A stretch of 64,000 bases of DNA from Nocardia nova NBRC 15556 (GCF_001613005.1 NZ_BDBN01000020.1:62001-126000), one strand, 5' to 3'. Positions 17,140 to 26,204 are shown, counted from the stretch's first letter. Notes: generated by a model not told the origin, from the sequence alone. Numbers and translations are program-made.

Positions 17140-17678
17140 TCGACCGGTTCCTGCACTCCTCCTACGACGAACTCGCCGCCCGCGCCACCGTCGTCAGCTA
17201 CCTGCCGCCGCTGGCCGAACGCTTCGCCCGCCAACGCCTACGTGCGCTGGCCAAAATCGAAGGCCACCCCGGCACCGGAGCACCCGCGGTGTCGTTCCTG
17301 TGCACCCACAACGCCGGACGCTCTCAGATGGCACTCGGATTCTTCACCCATTTCGCCGGTGACCGCGCCACCGGCTGGTCCGGCGGCACCACCCCCGGCG
17401 ACCGCATCGAACAAGGCGTCATCGACACCATGAGCGAAGTCGGTATCGACATCACCCGGGAATTCCCCAAACCCTGGACCGAGGAAATCGTGCACGCCGC
17501 CGACATCGTCATCAGCATGGGCTGCGGCGACGCCTGCCCCACCATCCCCGGCGGCCGCTGCGAGGAATGGGACCTGCCCGACCCCACCGGCGCCGACCCC
17601 GCCACAATCCGCGACATCCGCGACGCCATCGAAGAACGCGTCCGCGCCCTCATCGCCGACCTCGACCTCACCAACTAA
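17136..17678 (+). CDS. arsC: Arsenate reductase ArsC with N-terminal helical extension
   Basis: A 180-residue protein. Residues 1-45 form a predicted helical extension (ELAARATVVSYLPPLAERFA), followed by an LMW-phosphatase domain with P-loop CTHNAGRS (Cys56, Arg62) and MGCGDACP. Helical extensions of this kind are common in actinobacterial ArsC proteins thought to use mycothiol and mycoredoxin. It is translated from GTG 17136, overlapping the previous stop. Confidence 0.9.
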   Translation: MIDRFLHSSYDELAARATVVSYLPPLAERFARQRLRALAKIEGHPGTGAPAVSFLCTHNAGRSQMALGFFTHFAGDRATGWSGGTTPGDRIEQGVIDTMSEVGIDITREFPKPWTEEIVHAADIVISMGCGDACPTIPGGRCEEWDLPDPTGADPATIRDIRDAIEERVRALIADLDLTN

Positions 17679-17705
17679 CCAACGTTCGAAAGGCTCTGCC
17701 CCGTC

Positions 17706-18122
17706 ATGGCATCCACCCCCAGCGTCCTGTTCGTCTGCGTCCACAACGCCGGACGCTCGCAAATGGCCCAAGGCTTCCTCACCCACCTCGCCGGCAACCG
17801 CGTCGAAGTCCGCTCTGCCGGAACCGAACCCGCCGACACGATCAACCCCGCCGCAATCCGAGTCATGGCCGAGATCGGCATCGACATCACCGCCCAAACC
17901 CCTAAAATCCTCACCCCCGACACCGTCCAAACCAGCGACATCGTCATCACCATGGGCTGCGGCGACAACTGCCCCTACTTCCCCGGCGTCGACTACCGCG
18001 ACTGGAAACTCGACGACCCCGCCGGCCTCGGCATCGACGCAGTCCGACCCATCCGCGACCAAATCCGCACCCACATCGAACAACTCATCGCCGAACTGCT
18101 CCCCACATACACCACGAACTGA
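17706..18122 (+). CDS. arsC: Arsenate reductase ArsC (canonical)
   Basis: A 138-residue protein with P-loop CVHNAGRS (Cys11, Arg17) and MGCGDNCPYFPG carrying Cys85 and Cys89. It converts arsenate to arsenite for Acr3 export, probably with mycothiol or thioredoxin as reductant. It lies 27 bp after the previous arsC with CGAAAGG upstream, and is the last gene of the island. Confidence 0.93.
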   Translation: MASTPSVLFVCVHNAGRSQMAQGFLTHLAGNRVEVRSAGTEPADTINPAAIRVMAEIGIDITAQTPKILTPDTVQTSDIVITMGCGDNCPYFPGVDYRDWKLDDPAGLGIDAVRPIRDQIRTHIEQLIAELLPTYTTN

Positions 18123-18187
18123 CCAACACGACCCTCAAAGCTCGGCCCAGTACCGACGACCTATTCGACACGTTTTGATAGTTCGGC

Positions 18188-18310
18188 ATACCGGCACCGG
18201 GCAGCCACCCCCGCAGCGGGGTGTTCGGGTCACTGATCCCGGGTGACCACACTCAGGGTGTGGAGTTGATCTACATCGGCAACGGCGGCACCGGATTCAC
18301 GCTCGCGTAG
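18188..18310 (+). pseudogene. Unidentified gene tail
   Basis: In one frame the DNA reads PGSHPRSGVFGSLIPGDH then GVELIYIGNGGTGFTLA and a TAG stop, with stops upstream and no start. A hairpin terminator follows 24 bp later. A diverged copy of its beginning (PGSHPTSRVFGFADP) occurs at 23566-23608. I do not recognise the family. Confidence 0.4.
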
Positions 18311-18334
18311 CGGCGGGTGCTGCAGGCGCGAATG

Positions 18335-18366
18335 AGGGCCCCGGCGGCTCGGTCCGCCGGGGCCCT
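18335..18366 (+). terminator. 13-bp GC hairpin
   Basis: AGGGCCCCGGCGG (18335-18347) is perfectly inverted at 18354-18366 around a 6-base loop. It probably terminated the decayed gene just upstream. Confidence 0.65.
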
Positions 18367-18522
18367 GTGGCCGACCGTAGGAGACGGTCATCGATCGTGT
18401 GGGCGAACGGGAAGCTGTGCCGCCGGACCGTCACGATGGCCGGCAGTGGTCCGACGTCTCCGCAGGGGCAGTGTGGAGGTGAAAGCACCGGGCTACACGG
18501 GCGGAGCCAGAGCTCGCGGCGG

Positions 18523-18576
18523 CCCAGCGAGGGTGGTCACGCCGGCTGGCCGGTCGGCGTGACCACCCTCGCTGGG
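18523..18576 (-). terminator. Perfect 21-bp inverted repeat
   Basis: The arms 18523-18543 and 18556-18576 are exact inverted copies with a 12-base loop. The repeat starts one base past the stop of the minus-strand gene at 18578, so it is probably that gene's terminator. Confidence 0.8.
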
Positions 18577-18577
18577 G

Positions 18578-18847
18578 TCACTGAGTGACCGGCATCGGAT
18601 CCTTCACGAGAGCGAGCGATGCAACGGGGGAGCCGGTGTGAGTCGCGGAGTTGGCGCGAGGCACGAGGATGTGGGTGGCGACTACGGCCCAGAAGGTGCG
18701 CCGGTCGATGATGTCGAAGTCCCAGTCCTCGACCAGGCGGTGCAGTGTGTCGACGATGGCGGGAACGTCGAAGTCGGTGGCCAGTGCGGCGCCGGTGGAC
18801 TCGATGAGGCCGGTGACGTACTTGGTGGCGGTTTCCATCGTGAACAT
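18578..18847 (-). CDS. Small protein of unknown function
   Basis: An 89-residue acidic, helical protein with no signal peptide or membrane segment and no family I can name. Recognisable blocks are FDVPAIVDTLHRLVEDWDFD and RRTFWAVVATHILVPRAN. ATG 18847 has GGAGAA eight bases upstream. A strong terminator follows directly, which supports it being a genuine single-gene transcript. Confidence 0.65.
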   Translation of the reverse strand: MFTMETATKYVTGLIESTGAALATDFDVPAIVDTLHRLVEDWDFDIIDRRTFWAVVATHILVPRANSATHTGSPVASLALVKDPMPVTQ

Positions 18848-19286
18848 CTGTTCTCCAGATCTGCGCGGCGCGAACACCCGCATGGTTCGCGTCTGTGTGC
18901 CCCGACCTGGCGAACAGACCGCACACTGGCCCGCCGCCACATTCCTGCCCCAGCCGTTGGCCCACTATCGCGGCTGGCCAGCTGAAAGAAGGTCTGCGCC
19001 AATAGTTTTACCGCATCACCTCCAGGGTTGGGGACGCATGATGACAAATGTGTGCTTCGCCGCCGGATTGTGCGTGGGGTCGGCGCCCGGTGACGAAATG
19101 GCGAGTGAATCCTGGAACCCGTGGCGGCATACCCCTGGGGTGTAGCCGCACCGATGGGTGCAGGGCGGATCTACGCCGTGACCGCAGCACGCGCCCGCAC
19201 CGGTTTCACGATGCTGCTCGGGTTGGTGTTCTGCTGTGGGTCGGGCTTGGCCCCGCGTCACTGGATGCGATGCCGGCCCGGCGTGC
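18848..19286. other. 439-bp gap
   Basis: No convincing gene on either strand. It presumably holds the promoter of the small gene at 18578-18847 and the 3' region of the multicopper oxidase. Confidence 0.4.
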
Positions 19287-20750
19287 TCAGCTCACGCGCA
19301 GCAAGGCCATGAACCCGTAGTCCATGTGCAGCTGCTGGTGGCAGTGCAGCAGCGACGCCCCCGTTTCGTCGGCGACGACATCGATCGCCATCTCCTGGTA
19401 GCCGCCGAGCATCACGACATCCTTGTGCAACCCCGCGGTCGGTGTCCCGGCGATATGAGTGACCTCGAAGGTATTGCGGTGCAGGTGAATCGGATGGATG
19501 TCGTCGGTGGCATTGCGGAACAGCAACCGATACCGGCGTCCGCGCGCCAAGTCGAACGCCGGTGCGCCGGTGTTCATGTCGAACGCGGCACCGTTGAGAG
19601 TCCACACGTTGAACCCGTCACGGTCGGCGTTGCGTTTCTCGATCAGCAGCTCGATCTGCTGATCCGGCGACGCCGTGCTCGCGGCGGGCCGGGTGAACAG
19701 GCGATAGTCCCACGTGAACGGCGGCGGCGGAGCCCACTGCGGCTCACCGGCGCGGCCGGCGTATTCGACGACTATGCCCATGCCGTTGGCGCGGTCGTCG
19801 TCGGACAGGTCACCGAGTATCCAGACGCCGGGGTTGGTCATCTCCACCACCGCCGAGACACGTTCGGCGGCACCGAGCCACAGCACCGGCACCCGCGCCG
19901 GGTTCGGCACCGGGTTGCCGTCCAGTGCCAGCACGGTGAAGGTGTGCCCGGGCAGCGCGAGGCTGCGGTTCTCGGTCGCGCTGCCGTTGACCACGTGCAG
20001 CAGCACCCGTTCGCCCTCCTTGACCCGGATCGGGTCGCCGTGGCCGAGCATGCGGCCGTTGATGGTGAAGGTGTCGTAGCCGACCTCGTACCCGTGCGTG
20101 CGGCCCGACGCGAGCGAGACCGCCATCGCCGCTTCGCCTCGATCGCGCAGGTCCGCGAGCGGTTCACCGGCCAGGAAGTTCGCGGCCATGTCACCGTCCT
20201 GGCTCAGTGTGGGACCGAACTCCTTGAGGGTGAGGATGACTTCCCGGTCGTAGGCGCCGGGATTCTGCTTCGGCTCGATGTAAACGGGTCCGACCTGGCC
20301 GTTGTACTGGCCCAACTCCAGGTTCGCGCCGGCGATCAGGTGCGTGTGATAAAACCGCAGCCCCGACGGACCGGGCGTGAACGACAACCGCCGCATCCCG
20401 TGCGCGGGGATGAACGGTGTGCCCTCCTCGCCCGAGCCGTCGACTTCCACCGGCACCGTCTGGCCGTGCCAGTGCAGCTGTTCCGGGGTGCCGGTGTCGT
20501 TGTGGACGTCGACCACCACCGGTTTTCCCTCGGCGAACCGCAGCAGCGGGCCCGGGAACTGCCCGTTGTACAGCGTGGCCGACACCGAACGACCGGGCGC
20601 CACCTCCACCTGCCCCCGACCGATACGCAGCGTGTAATCAGCCTTGCCCGGTCCTGATGACCGGCTGCATCCCGCCACCACTGCTGCGCCCCCGGCTGCT
20701 ACCGCCACGCCGGCCATACCGAAGAACTCGCGCCGGTTCACCCGCCTCAC
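19287..20750 (-). CDS. Tat-exported multicopper oxidase
   Basis: A 487-residue laccase-like oxidase. The N-terminus has a twin-arginine motif (NRREFFG) and a lipobox-like VAGC, predicting Tat export and lipid anchoring. The copper motifs are complete: HWHG, FYHTH, HPIHLH and HCHQQLHMDYGFM, the last giving the T1/T2/T3 ligands with Met as probable axial ligand. Likely roles are copper(I) oxidation/detoxification or phenol oxidation outside the cell. A second GTG at 20741 is an equally plausible start. No copper sensor or copper P-type ATPase is adjacent. Confidence 0.92.
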   Translation of the reverse strand: MRRVNRREFFGMAGVAVAAGGAAVVAGCSRSSGPGKADYTLRIGRGQVEVAPGRSVSATLYNGQFPGPLLRFAEGKPVVVDVHNDTGTPEQLHWHGQTVPVEVDGSGEEGTPFIPAHGMRRLSFTPGPSGLRFYHTHLIAGANLELGQYNGQVGPVYIEPKQNPGAYDREVILTLKEFGPTLSQDGDMAANFLAGEPLADLRDRGEAAMAVSLASGRTHGYEVGYDTFTINGRMLGHGDPIRVKEGERVLLHVVNGSATENRSLALPGHTFTVLALDGNPVPNPARVPVLWLGAAERVSAVVEMTNPGVWILGDLSDDDRANGMGIVVEYAGRAGEPQWAPPPPFTWDYRLFTRPAASTASPDQQIELLIEKRNADRDGFNVWTLNGAAFDMNTGAPAFDLARGRRYRLLFRNATDDIHPIHLHRNTFEVTHIAGTPTAGLHKDVVMLGGYQEMAIDVVADETGASLLHCHQQLHMDYGFMALLRVS

Positions 20751-20959
20751 CTCGACTGCCGCCCTCTTCCGGATATCGGAACCGATGTCGCACCACGATA
20801 TCGCGCACAGCCCGGCACCGTAGCAGCCACAACCGCCGGTTCGGACGTGGTCGGAACACAGCGTTCCGCTGACATTTTCGTGCGGCCCATCGCTGAAATC
20901 TTCTGCAGCGAGCTGATCGGATCTTCCTCTGCGGTGGGCCAGGTGCCCACTTTGTCGTG

Positions 20960-20983
20960 GCCGCCTCGGCCGGCCGAGGCGGC
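20960..20983 (-). terminator. 24-bp perfect palindrome
   Basis: The arms 20960-20971 and 20972-20983 are perfectly complementary. It lies 89 bp past the stop of the minus-strand TetR gene and upstream of the oxidase start, so it is a probable terminator insulating the two. Confidence 0.5.
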
Positions 20984-21071
20984 AGCGAACGCATGTGTGT
21001 ACGCGCCGCTGTAGTGAGCGAAAACCGTTGCTGCGCAGAGAATTCGGGATCGTCCGCGTAACGGGTTACGA

Positions 21072-21683
21072 CTATCTGCCCGGTGCCGCGCCGGAGACAC
21101 TCGTGCCGTGAGCTGTCGCCGGTGGTGCCTCGCGGGGCGGGGCATCGAGGCTGGGGATCAGGAATCGTTGCAGCAGTTGTGTTTCGGTGTCGGGGTGGGC
21201 CGGCCACAGCAGCATCGAGACCATGGTTCGTATGAACCAGGTCGCGACGAGCGCGTCGTCGGGGTCGGTGCCCAACAGGTCGGCCACCAGCGCGATCAGC
21301 GCGGGTGATTCGGAGAACCCGGTGACAGCGCGGGGACCGTGCTCGGATCCCAGGAACGCGGTGACGACCGGTTCGGCTCGGGCCTCGCGTAACGCGACCG
21401 TGAGCGCGGTGTAGGTACGGTCGGTGCCGCTGCGGCGGGCGATCGCGGCTTCGACTTTCTCGATGATGCTGGTGGCGGCCCGGGCGAGCACGGTTTCGCG
21501 CAGGTGGGCGACGCCGCCGGTGTGGCGGTACACGGTGGCTCGCGAACAGTGGGCTCGCCGGGCCACGGAATCGACGGTCAGGTTGTCGAACCCCGCGCTG
21601 ATGATCAGGTGTGTGGCAGCGCTGTAGATGTGGTCGGCGGCGCGATCGTGCCGATCGGTGGCCAGCAGCCAGTCCATGCCCAT
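21072..21683 (-). CDS. TetR-family regulator of the adjacent MFS pump
   Basis: A 203-residue TetR regulator with HTH LTVDSVARRAHCSRATVYRH near the N-terminus and a variable ligand domain. The frame is open upstream, but ATG 21683 is chosen because the bases immediately upstream form a perfect operator-like palindrome. It is divergent from the MFS transporter, the usual repressor-efflux arrangement. The ligand is unknown. Confidence 0.88.
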   Translation of the reverse strand: MGMDWLLATDRHDRAADHIYSAATHLIISAGFDNLTVDSVARRAHCSRATVYRHTGGVAHLRETVLARAATSIIEKVEAAIARRSGTDRTYTALTVALREARAEPVVTAFLGSEHGPRAVTGFSESPALIALVADLLGTDPDDALVATWFIRTMVSMLLWPAHPDTETQLLQRFLIPSLDAPPREAPPATAHGTSVSGAAPGR

Positions 21684-21700
21684 CGTCTCAGTATGAGACG
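21684..21700. promoter_or_regulatory. CGTCTCA-GTA-TGAGACG palindrome (TetR operator)
   Basis: A perfect 7-bp inverted repeat with a 3-base spacer touches the start codon of the TetR gene and lies 191 bp from the MFS start. Occupancy would block tetR expression and probably the divergent promoter. Confidence 0.7.
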
Positions 21701-21891
21701 ACACCGGCCGACGGACGGTGGGAAAACCACACGTCGGTCGATAGTGGTGAGACGAGCGAGTCGCGCCGGGCACGCCCGTATGTGTCGACTTCGTTCGCAT
21801 GTCTTGTCCGTGAGACTTCCGCGCCGCCACGGTGGAGTTGTGCGCGGCGCCTTGCCCCCGAGTCGCCGCCGAGCTGTGAACGGAGACCGGA

Positions 21892-23442
21892 ATGGCGTCA
21901 CTCACGCAGGAAGCGGACACACAGGTGCTCCGATGGTCGGGGCGTCAGTGGCGCACCGTGGTCGTGTCGTGCCTGGCGGTCGCCTTGGTCATCGCCGCGA
22001 TGGCCGCCCTCTACACGGCGCTGCCCGCGCTGGCGACCGACACCGGCGCCACGCAGGTGCAGGCGACCTGGATCGTCGACGGCTACACCCTGGCCCTGGC
22101 CTGTCTGGTCTTGCCCGCGGGTTCGATCAGCGATCGCTACGGCCGCCGCCGGGTACTGATCGCCGGGCTCGGGGTATTCGCCATCGCCTCCGCCGTTCCG
22201 CTGTTCACTTCCGCACTGGCCGGCCTGATCGCGGCTCGGGTGGTGGCCGGCGCCGGGGCGGCGATGGTGATGCCTTCGACCTTGTCGTTGATCACCGCGG
22301 GATTCCCCGAGCGGTCCGCACCCCGGGCGATCGGCATGTGGGCCGGATTCGCCGGCGTCGGCGGCATGCTGGGGCTGGTCGGGTCCGGGTTGTTGCTGCA
22401 GCACTGGTCGTGGCAGTCCATCTTCAGCGGACTCGCGGTCGCAGCGGTGATACTGCTCGCGGCAGCGTTCTCACTGCAGGAATCGCGAGCGGCAACCACG
22501 ATTCGGCTGGATCCACTCGGAGCGATCACCTCGATCGCCGCGATAGGCATGCTGGTGTGGGCACTCATCGCCGCCGGCGATCGCGGATGGGGCGACCGCT
22601 GGATCCTGACCGCCATGGCCGGGGCCACGGTCGCCGCGGTGGCCTTCGTCGTCACCGAGTTGCGGGTGCGCTCACCGCTGCTGCAACTGCGGCTGCTGGC
22701 CCGGCGCGGATTCTCCGCCGGTGCGGTCTCGATCACGATCCAATTCCTGGTCACCTTCGGGCTGTTCCTGATCAACGTGCAATACCTGCAGTTGATGCTC
22801 GGCTACAGCCCACTGGGCTCCGCACTCGCAGTCCTGCCCATGGGCGCCGGCGTGGTCGCCCTGTCGATATTCTCCCCGCGACTCGCCGCCCGCTACGGAC
22901 TGCGTCTGCCCACCACGGCAGGATTCATCGCTCTCACCGCCGGACTACTGCTGATGAGCCGACAAACACCCGCCTCCGGCTATCCGGGAGTTCTCGTTCC
23001 ACTGCTGGTCATCAGCTTCGGTCTCGGCCTGGCCGCCGCACCGGCCACCGCAGCCATCATCACCGAAACCGACACCGACCACCACGGCGTCGCCGCCGCC
23101 GTCAACGACGCCGCCCGCGAGATCGGCGCCGCCATCGGCATCGCCATCGCAGGCACCGTCCTCGCCGCCGGGTACCGGTCCACCATCACCCCCACCCTCG
23201 AACACATCCCCGAACCCGCACGCACCCCGCTGGCCCACTCCCTCGCCGCCACAACACAACTCGCCGACCGAGTAGGACCCCGAGCACAACCACTACTCGA
23301 GGTTTCCCGCACCGCATTCCTCCACGGCCTCCACCTCACCGCCCTCACCCTCGCCGCCCTCACCCTCATCACCGCGATCGCTCTCACCGTCTGGGCGCCC
23401 GGACGACCCCATCGAACGGCCACAAACCACGACAACGCCTGA
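21892..23442 (+). CDS. MFS drug-efflux transporter (DHA2, 14-helix type)
   Basis: A 516-residue proton-coupled exporter of the EmrB/QacA type. Motif A-like GSISDRYGRRRVLIAGLG follows the second helix, WIVDGYTLALA is the DHA2 antiporter signature, and about 14 hydrophobic segments are visible. GAACGGAGACCGGA precedes ATG 21892. Its TetR partner is divergent. The substrate could be a toxic compound or a polyketide, but the polyketide cluster is 17 kb away. Confidence 0.92.
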   Translation: MASLTQEADTQVLRWSGRQWRTVVVSCLAVALVIAAMAALYTALPALATDTGATQVQATWIVDGYTLALACLVLPAGSISDRYGRRRVLIAGLGVFAIASAVPLFTSALAGLIAARVVAGAGAAMVMPSTLSLITAGFPERSAPRAIGMWAGFAGVGGMLGLVGSGLLLQHWSWQSIFSGLAVAAVILLAAAFSLQESRAATTIRLDPLGAITSIAAIGMLVWALIAAGDRGWGDRWILTAMAGATVAAVAFVVTELRVRSPLLQLRLLARRGFSAGAVSITIQFLVTFGLFLINVQYLQLMLGYSPLGSALAVLPMGAGVVALSIFSPRLAARYGLRLPTTAGFIALTAGLLLMSRQTPASGYPGVLVPLLVISFGLGLAAAPATAAIITETDTDHHGVAAAVNDAAREIGAAIGIAIAGTVLAAGYRSTITPTLEHIPEPARTPLAHSLAATTQLADRVGPRAQPLLEVSRTAFLHGLHLTALTLAALTLITAIALTVWAPGRPHRTATNHDNA

Positions 23443-23568
23443 GCGGCAACGCTTCACGGCGATTCGCCACCACAGAATCCCTGCCACACGACCGAAAACC
23501 GGACGTACCAACTCCGGTGCCACCTACCCCTTCGGCACGAACTGACATGTCGCCCTTCAACACACCAG

Positions 23569-23608
23569 GCAGCCACCCGACCAGCAGAGTGTTCGGATTC
23601 GCTGATCC
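23569..23608 (+). repeat. Imperfect repeat of 18200-18239
   Basis: GGCAGCCACCC, GTGTTCGG and CTGATCC are shared in order with 18200-18239, about three quarters identical by eye. Both copies sit in non-coding DNA and together bracket the oxidase/TetR/MFS block. Confidence 0.45.
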
Positions 23609-23693
23609 ACGACCCAGGTCACGGTAGTGCGCCGCCGTTATCGCGGTAGCTGACGAATCGGGCCGATGTGTTCACTGCGCCGTCGGCATCGAA

Positions 23694-24380
23694 TCATCCA
23701 GATCCCAGGTCTGCCCGCGCCCGTTCAGCGATCTCGTCGATGCTGGTGTCGTTCAGGAGCTTCTGGATCGCCGTGATCCCTACGGTCGCGACTCGGCGCC
23801 ACTCGTCGTCGTCTGTGAGTGCACCCGGATGATCATCGAGGTAGCTTCGGACTACCGCCAAGGAGGAGCCGGGTTCGGCCTGCATGGCTGTCAGCGCGCG
23901 GTCGCGCCGGGCGAGGAGGGGACCCATCTCGCTGCCCACGATCCGCACTGCGGCTTCCGCGCGCAGATGCGATTGCATGAACTGCGGAAGTTTGTTCATT
24001 TCCGCTGCGATAGCGGCACGGTCCGGTGGATGGGCGTTCAATGCGGCACTGATTGTCGTCAGCTGGCCGTCGAGGTCCATGAAGGAAGTGACGTACTGCG
24101 TGTACACCTCACGACGATCCTTCCGCACCGCCTGAGCTGCGGTGAAGTGCTCCTGTCGGTTCATCTCGGAGTTGCTCACACTGGTGGATGCCCACGCTGA
24201 TATCCCAGCCGAGATCACAGCGGCAGCGACCGCGGTGACCAGTGCATATCGTCCGCTTCGTGTCGCGATCCGTAGATCGCGCTGAAGTGCTGCCAAGTCG
24301 AACGAGGACGCTGGGACCGAAGGTTCGGCCGGACCGGCGGATTCTGGAGGAATCCTCGGTGTAGGGGTCTCGTCTTCCAT
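23694..24380 (-). CDS. Single-pass membrane protein of unknown function
   Basis: A 228-residue protein with a Pro-rich N-terminus, then one membrane helix at about residues 45-65 (YALVTAVAAAVISAGISAWA), then a long helical extracytoplasmic or cytoplasmic domain (ALTAMQAEPGSSLAVVRSYL). No catalytic motif is seen. The ATG is followed by an acidic leader MEDETP. It stands alone between the MFS gene and a DUF1003 gene. Confidence 0.7.
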   Translation of the reverse strand: MEDETPTPRIPPESAGPAEPSVPASSFDLAALQRDLRIATRSGRYALVTAVAAAVISAGISAWASTSVSNSEMNRQEHFTAAQAVRKDRREVYTQYVTSFMDLDGQLTTISAALNAHPPDRAAIAAEMNKLPQFMQSHLRAEAAVRIVGSEMGPLLARRDRALTAMQAEPGSSLAVVRSYLDDHPGALTDDDEWRRVATVGITAIQKLLNDTSIDEIAERARADLGSG

Positions 24381-24655
24381 GAGCTCAAATTACGTAGGAG
24401 CCGGCCCTCGAAGAACCAGACGCGCACGAGAGTGATCAGCTTTTTTCGATGGCCCCCCGGACGTCGCTGAGGAGTTCAGGGACGTGCTTGCCGGTGGCTT
24501 CGGTGAGCATTTCGAGTTCGGGCCCATGCCGACGGAATCGGCGATCTGGGCCGTCGGCGGCCGGGCTGGAGCTTTTGGCTGAGTCACAGCACTCGCCGGG
24601 CGCCGATAGCATTCGGAGGCGGCCGCCATCGCCTGATTTCGCAGAGGAGCTCTCC

Positions 24656-25075
24656 ATGTCACAGCCACCGCGTGGCGACCAGCATCCCGTTGTGGTCGAC
24701 TTCCGGGCCAAGCGGAGAGACAACTGGCAGCTGCGGGTGGCCGACTGGATCACGCGGTTCGCCGGGTCGATGCCGTTCGTCTATCTCCACGCGGCGGGGT
24801 TCGCCGGTTGGATGCTTCTCTGTGAGGACAGCCCGTGGCCGACACTGACGCTCGTGGTGTCGCTGGAGGCGATCTTCTTGTCGACGTTCGTCATGATCGG
24901 GCAGAATCGCGCGGCGGAGTTCCAGCAGCTGAAAGCCGACCACGACTTCGCCGAGGAAGAGCTGGAACTCAAGACCAATACCGAACTCACCCGTGCGATT
25001 CACGAGATGACCACCGAGTTGCATCGCAGGATCATCATCGACGAGAAGGTATCCGGCGGCGCCGAGAAGCCTTGA
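24656..25075 (+). CDS. DUF1003 membrane protein
   Basis: A 139-residue protein with two transmembrane helices (FVYLHAAGFAGWMLLCE and LVVSLEAIFLSTFVMIGQNR) and a helical C-terminal tail, matching DUF1003. The function of the family is unknown. AGAGGAG precedes ATG 24656. The frame extends upstream, but that part lacks family similarity. Confidence 0.82.
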   Translation: MSQPPRGDQHPVVVDFRAKRRDNWQLRVADWITRFAGSMPFVYLHAAGFAGWMLLCEDSPWPTLTLVVSLEAIFLSTFVMIGQNRAAEFQQLKADHDFAEEELELKTNTELTRAIHEMTTELHRRIIIDEKVSGGAEKP

Positions 25076-25123
25076 TACCGCAGCCGTCTTGCGTGAGGCT
25101 GCGCTGACCTGATCGTTCGCTGA

Positions 25124-25640
25124 TCAGTGTGCCGGTGCTCTGGTGTGAGTGTGCTGGGTGAGGAACAGGGCCGCGCGGTCTAGCGCCTCGTCCGCCTCGT
25201 CGAGCATGCCCGCGAAGGCCTGGAACACGTGCGGCACGTCGGCGGTGACGTCCAGGATGACGTCCACTCCCGCCGCCCGCGCCCGCGCGGCGAGGCGGGT
25301 CGAGTCGTCGAGCAGGATCTCGTTGGTGCCGACCTGGATCAGCATCGGGGGAAAGCCGGTGAGGTCGGCGAGGACCGCGGGGCTGAGCAGGGGTTGATGC
25401 CGGTCGGCGCCGGCGAGGTACATGGCCGAGGATCGTCGCGGCGCCGGGCTCGTCGTCCGGCTCGACCCGCAGTGCGGGTCGGTTGCCGAGCGTCGTCGGC
25501 GCGGTGTGGATGTCGGCCGGGACGATCATCCGGGCCATCAGCGTCGCGAAGCCGGTGCGCAGCGCCTCGACGGACCGGGGGCCCGCGGGCCGCGGCTGCC
25601 GCAGCATCGCGTCGACGAGGGCCCGCTGTTGCTCACTCAT
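25124..25640 (-). pseudogene. Internally deleted alpha/beta-hydrolase-3 esterase
   Basis: The N-terminal ~70 residues (MSEQQRALVDAMLRQPRPAG to DDEPGAATIL) and the C-terminal ~99 residues (MYLAGADRHQPLLSPAVLAD to the end) of a hormone-sensitive-lipase-type esterase are joined out of frame near 25421-25432. The missing middle would hold the HGG oxyanion motif and GDSAGG nucleophile, so no activity is expected. A good GGGAGGAG still precedes the ATG. The divergent MarR gene probably once controlled it. Confidence 0.8.
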
Positions 25641-25683
25641 GGTTGTGCTCCTCCCGCAAGTAGATTCCGATACACTATATGCC

Positions 25684-26151
25684 GTGGAATATAAACCGGG
25701 CGGTGACGTCGACCTCACACGCTTCTTCGCCGACTTGGTGCGGTGCGAGACGCGTCTGTACAACGCCCTCAACGACCGTCTGCGCGAGCGGCACGGGATC
25801 GTCACCTCACAGTTCGAGTTCCTGCGCTTCCTGCGTGATCGCCCGGGATCGCGCGTGGCCGACCTCGCCGCCGAATTCGCCATCGGAGTCGGTGCCACCA
25901 GCAAGGGCGTCGACCGTCTGGAGGCACGGGGATGGGTTGTGCGGCAACCGAATCCGTCCGATCGCCGGTCCTCGCTGCTGGCCCTGACCGCCGACGGCGC
26001 GCGGCTGTTCGACGCGGCGGAGCAGACGGTCGCGGCCGGCCTCGCCGAGCTGATCGGCGACATTGTCGACGGTTCCCCCGACGCCGTCCGCGCCATCGCG
26101 GAACTACGGGTTACGTTGGAGCGCAACCAGATCGGCACGCCCACCGGTTGA
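25684..26151 (+). CDS. MarR-family regulator
   Basis: A 155-residue winged-helix regulator (TSQFEFLRFLRDRPGSRVAD, SKGVDRLEARGWV, NPSDRRSSLLALTADG). GTG 25684 follows a TACACT-like -10 element (25671-25676) so closely that the mRNA may be leaderless. The divergent target, an esterase, is now a pseudogene, so this regulator may be orphaned. Confidence 0.85.
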   Translation: MEYKPGGDVDLTRFFADLVRCETRLYNALNDRLRERHGIVTSQFEFLRFLRDRPGSRVADLAAEFAIGVGATSKGVDRLEARGWVVRQPNPSDRRSSLLALTADGARLFDAAEQTVAAGLAELIGDIVDGSPDAVRAIAELRVTLERNQIGTPTG

Positions 26152-26204
26152 TCGACATCACCCTCGACGGCAATGGCGCGACCGCGGCACCCCCGCAGCG
26201 TGCG

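Noticed and set aside
19236..20657. 473-codon ORF opposite the multicopper oxidase
   Set aside because: The oxidase strand has all the copper motifs, so this frame is a GC-codon shadow.
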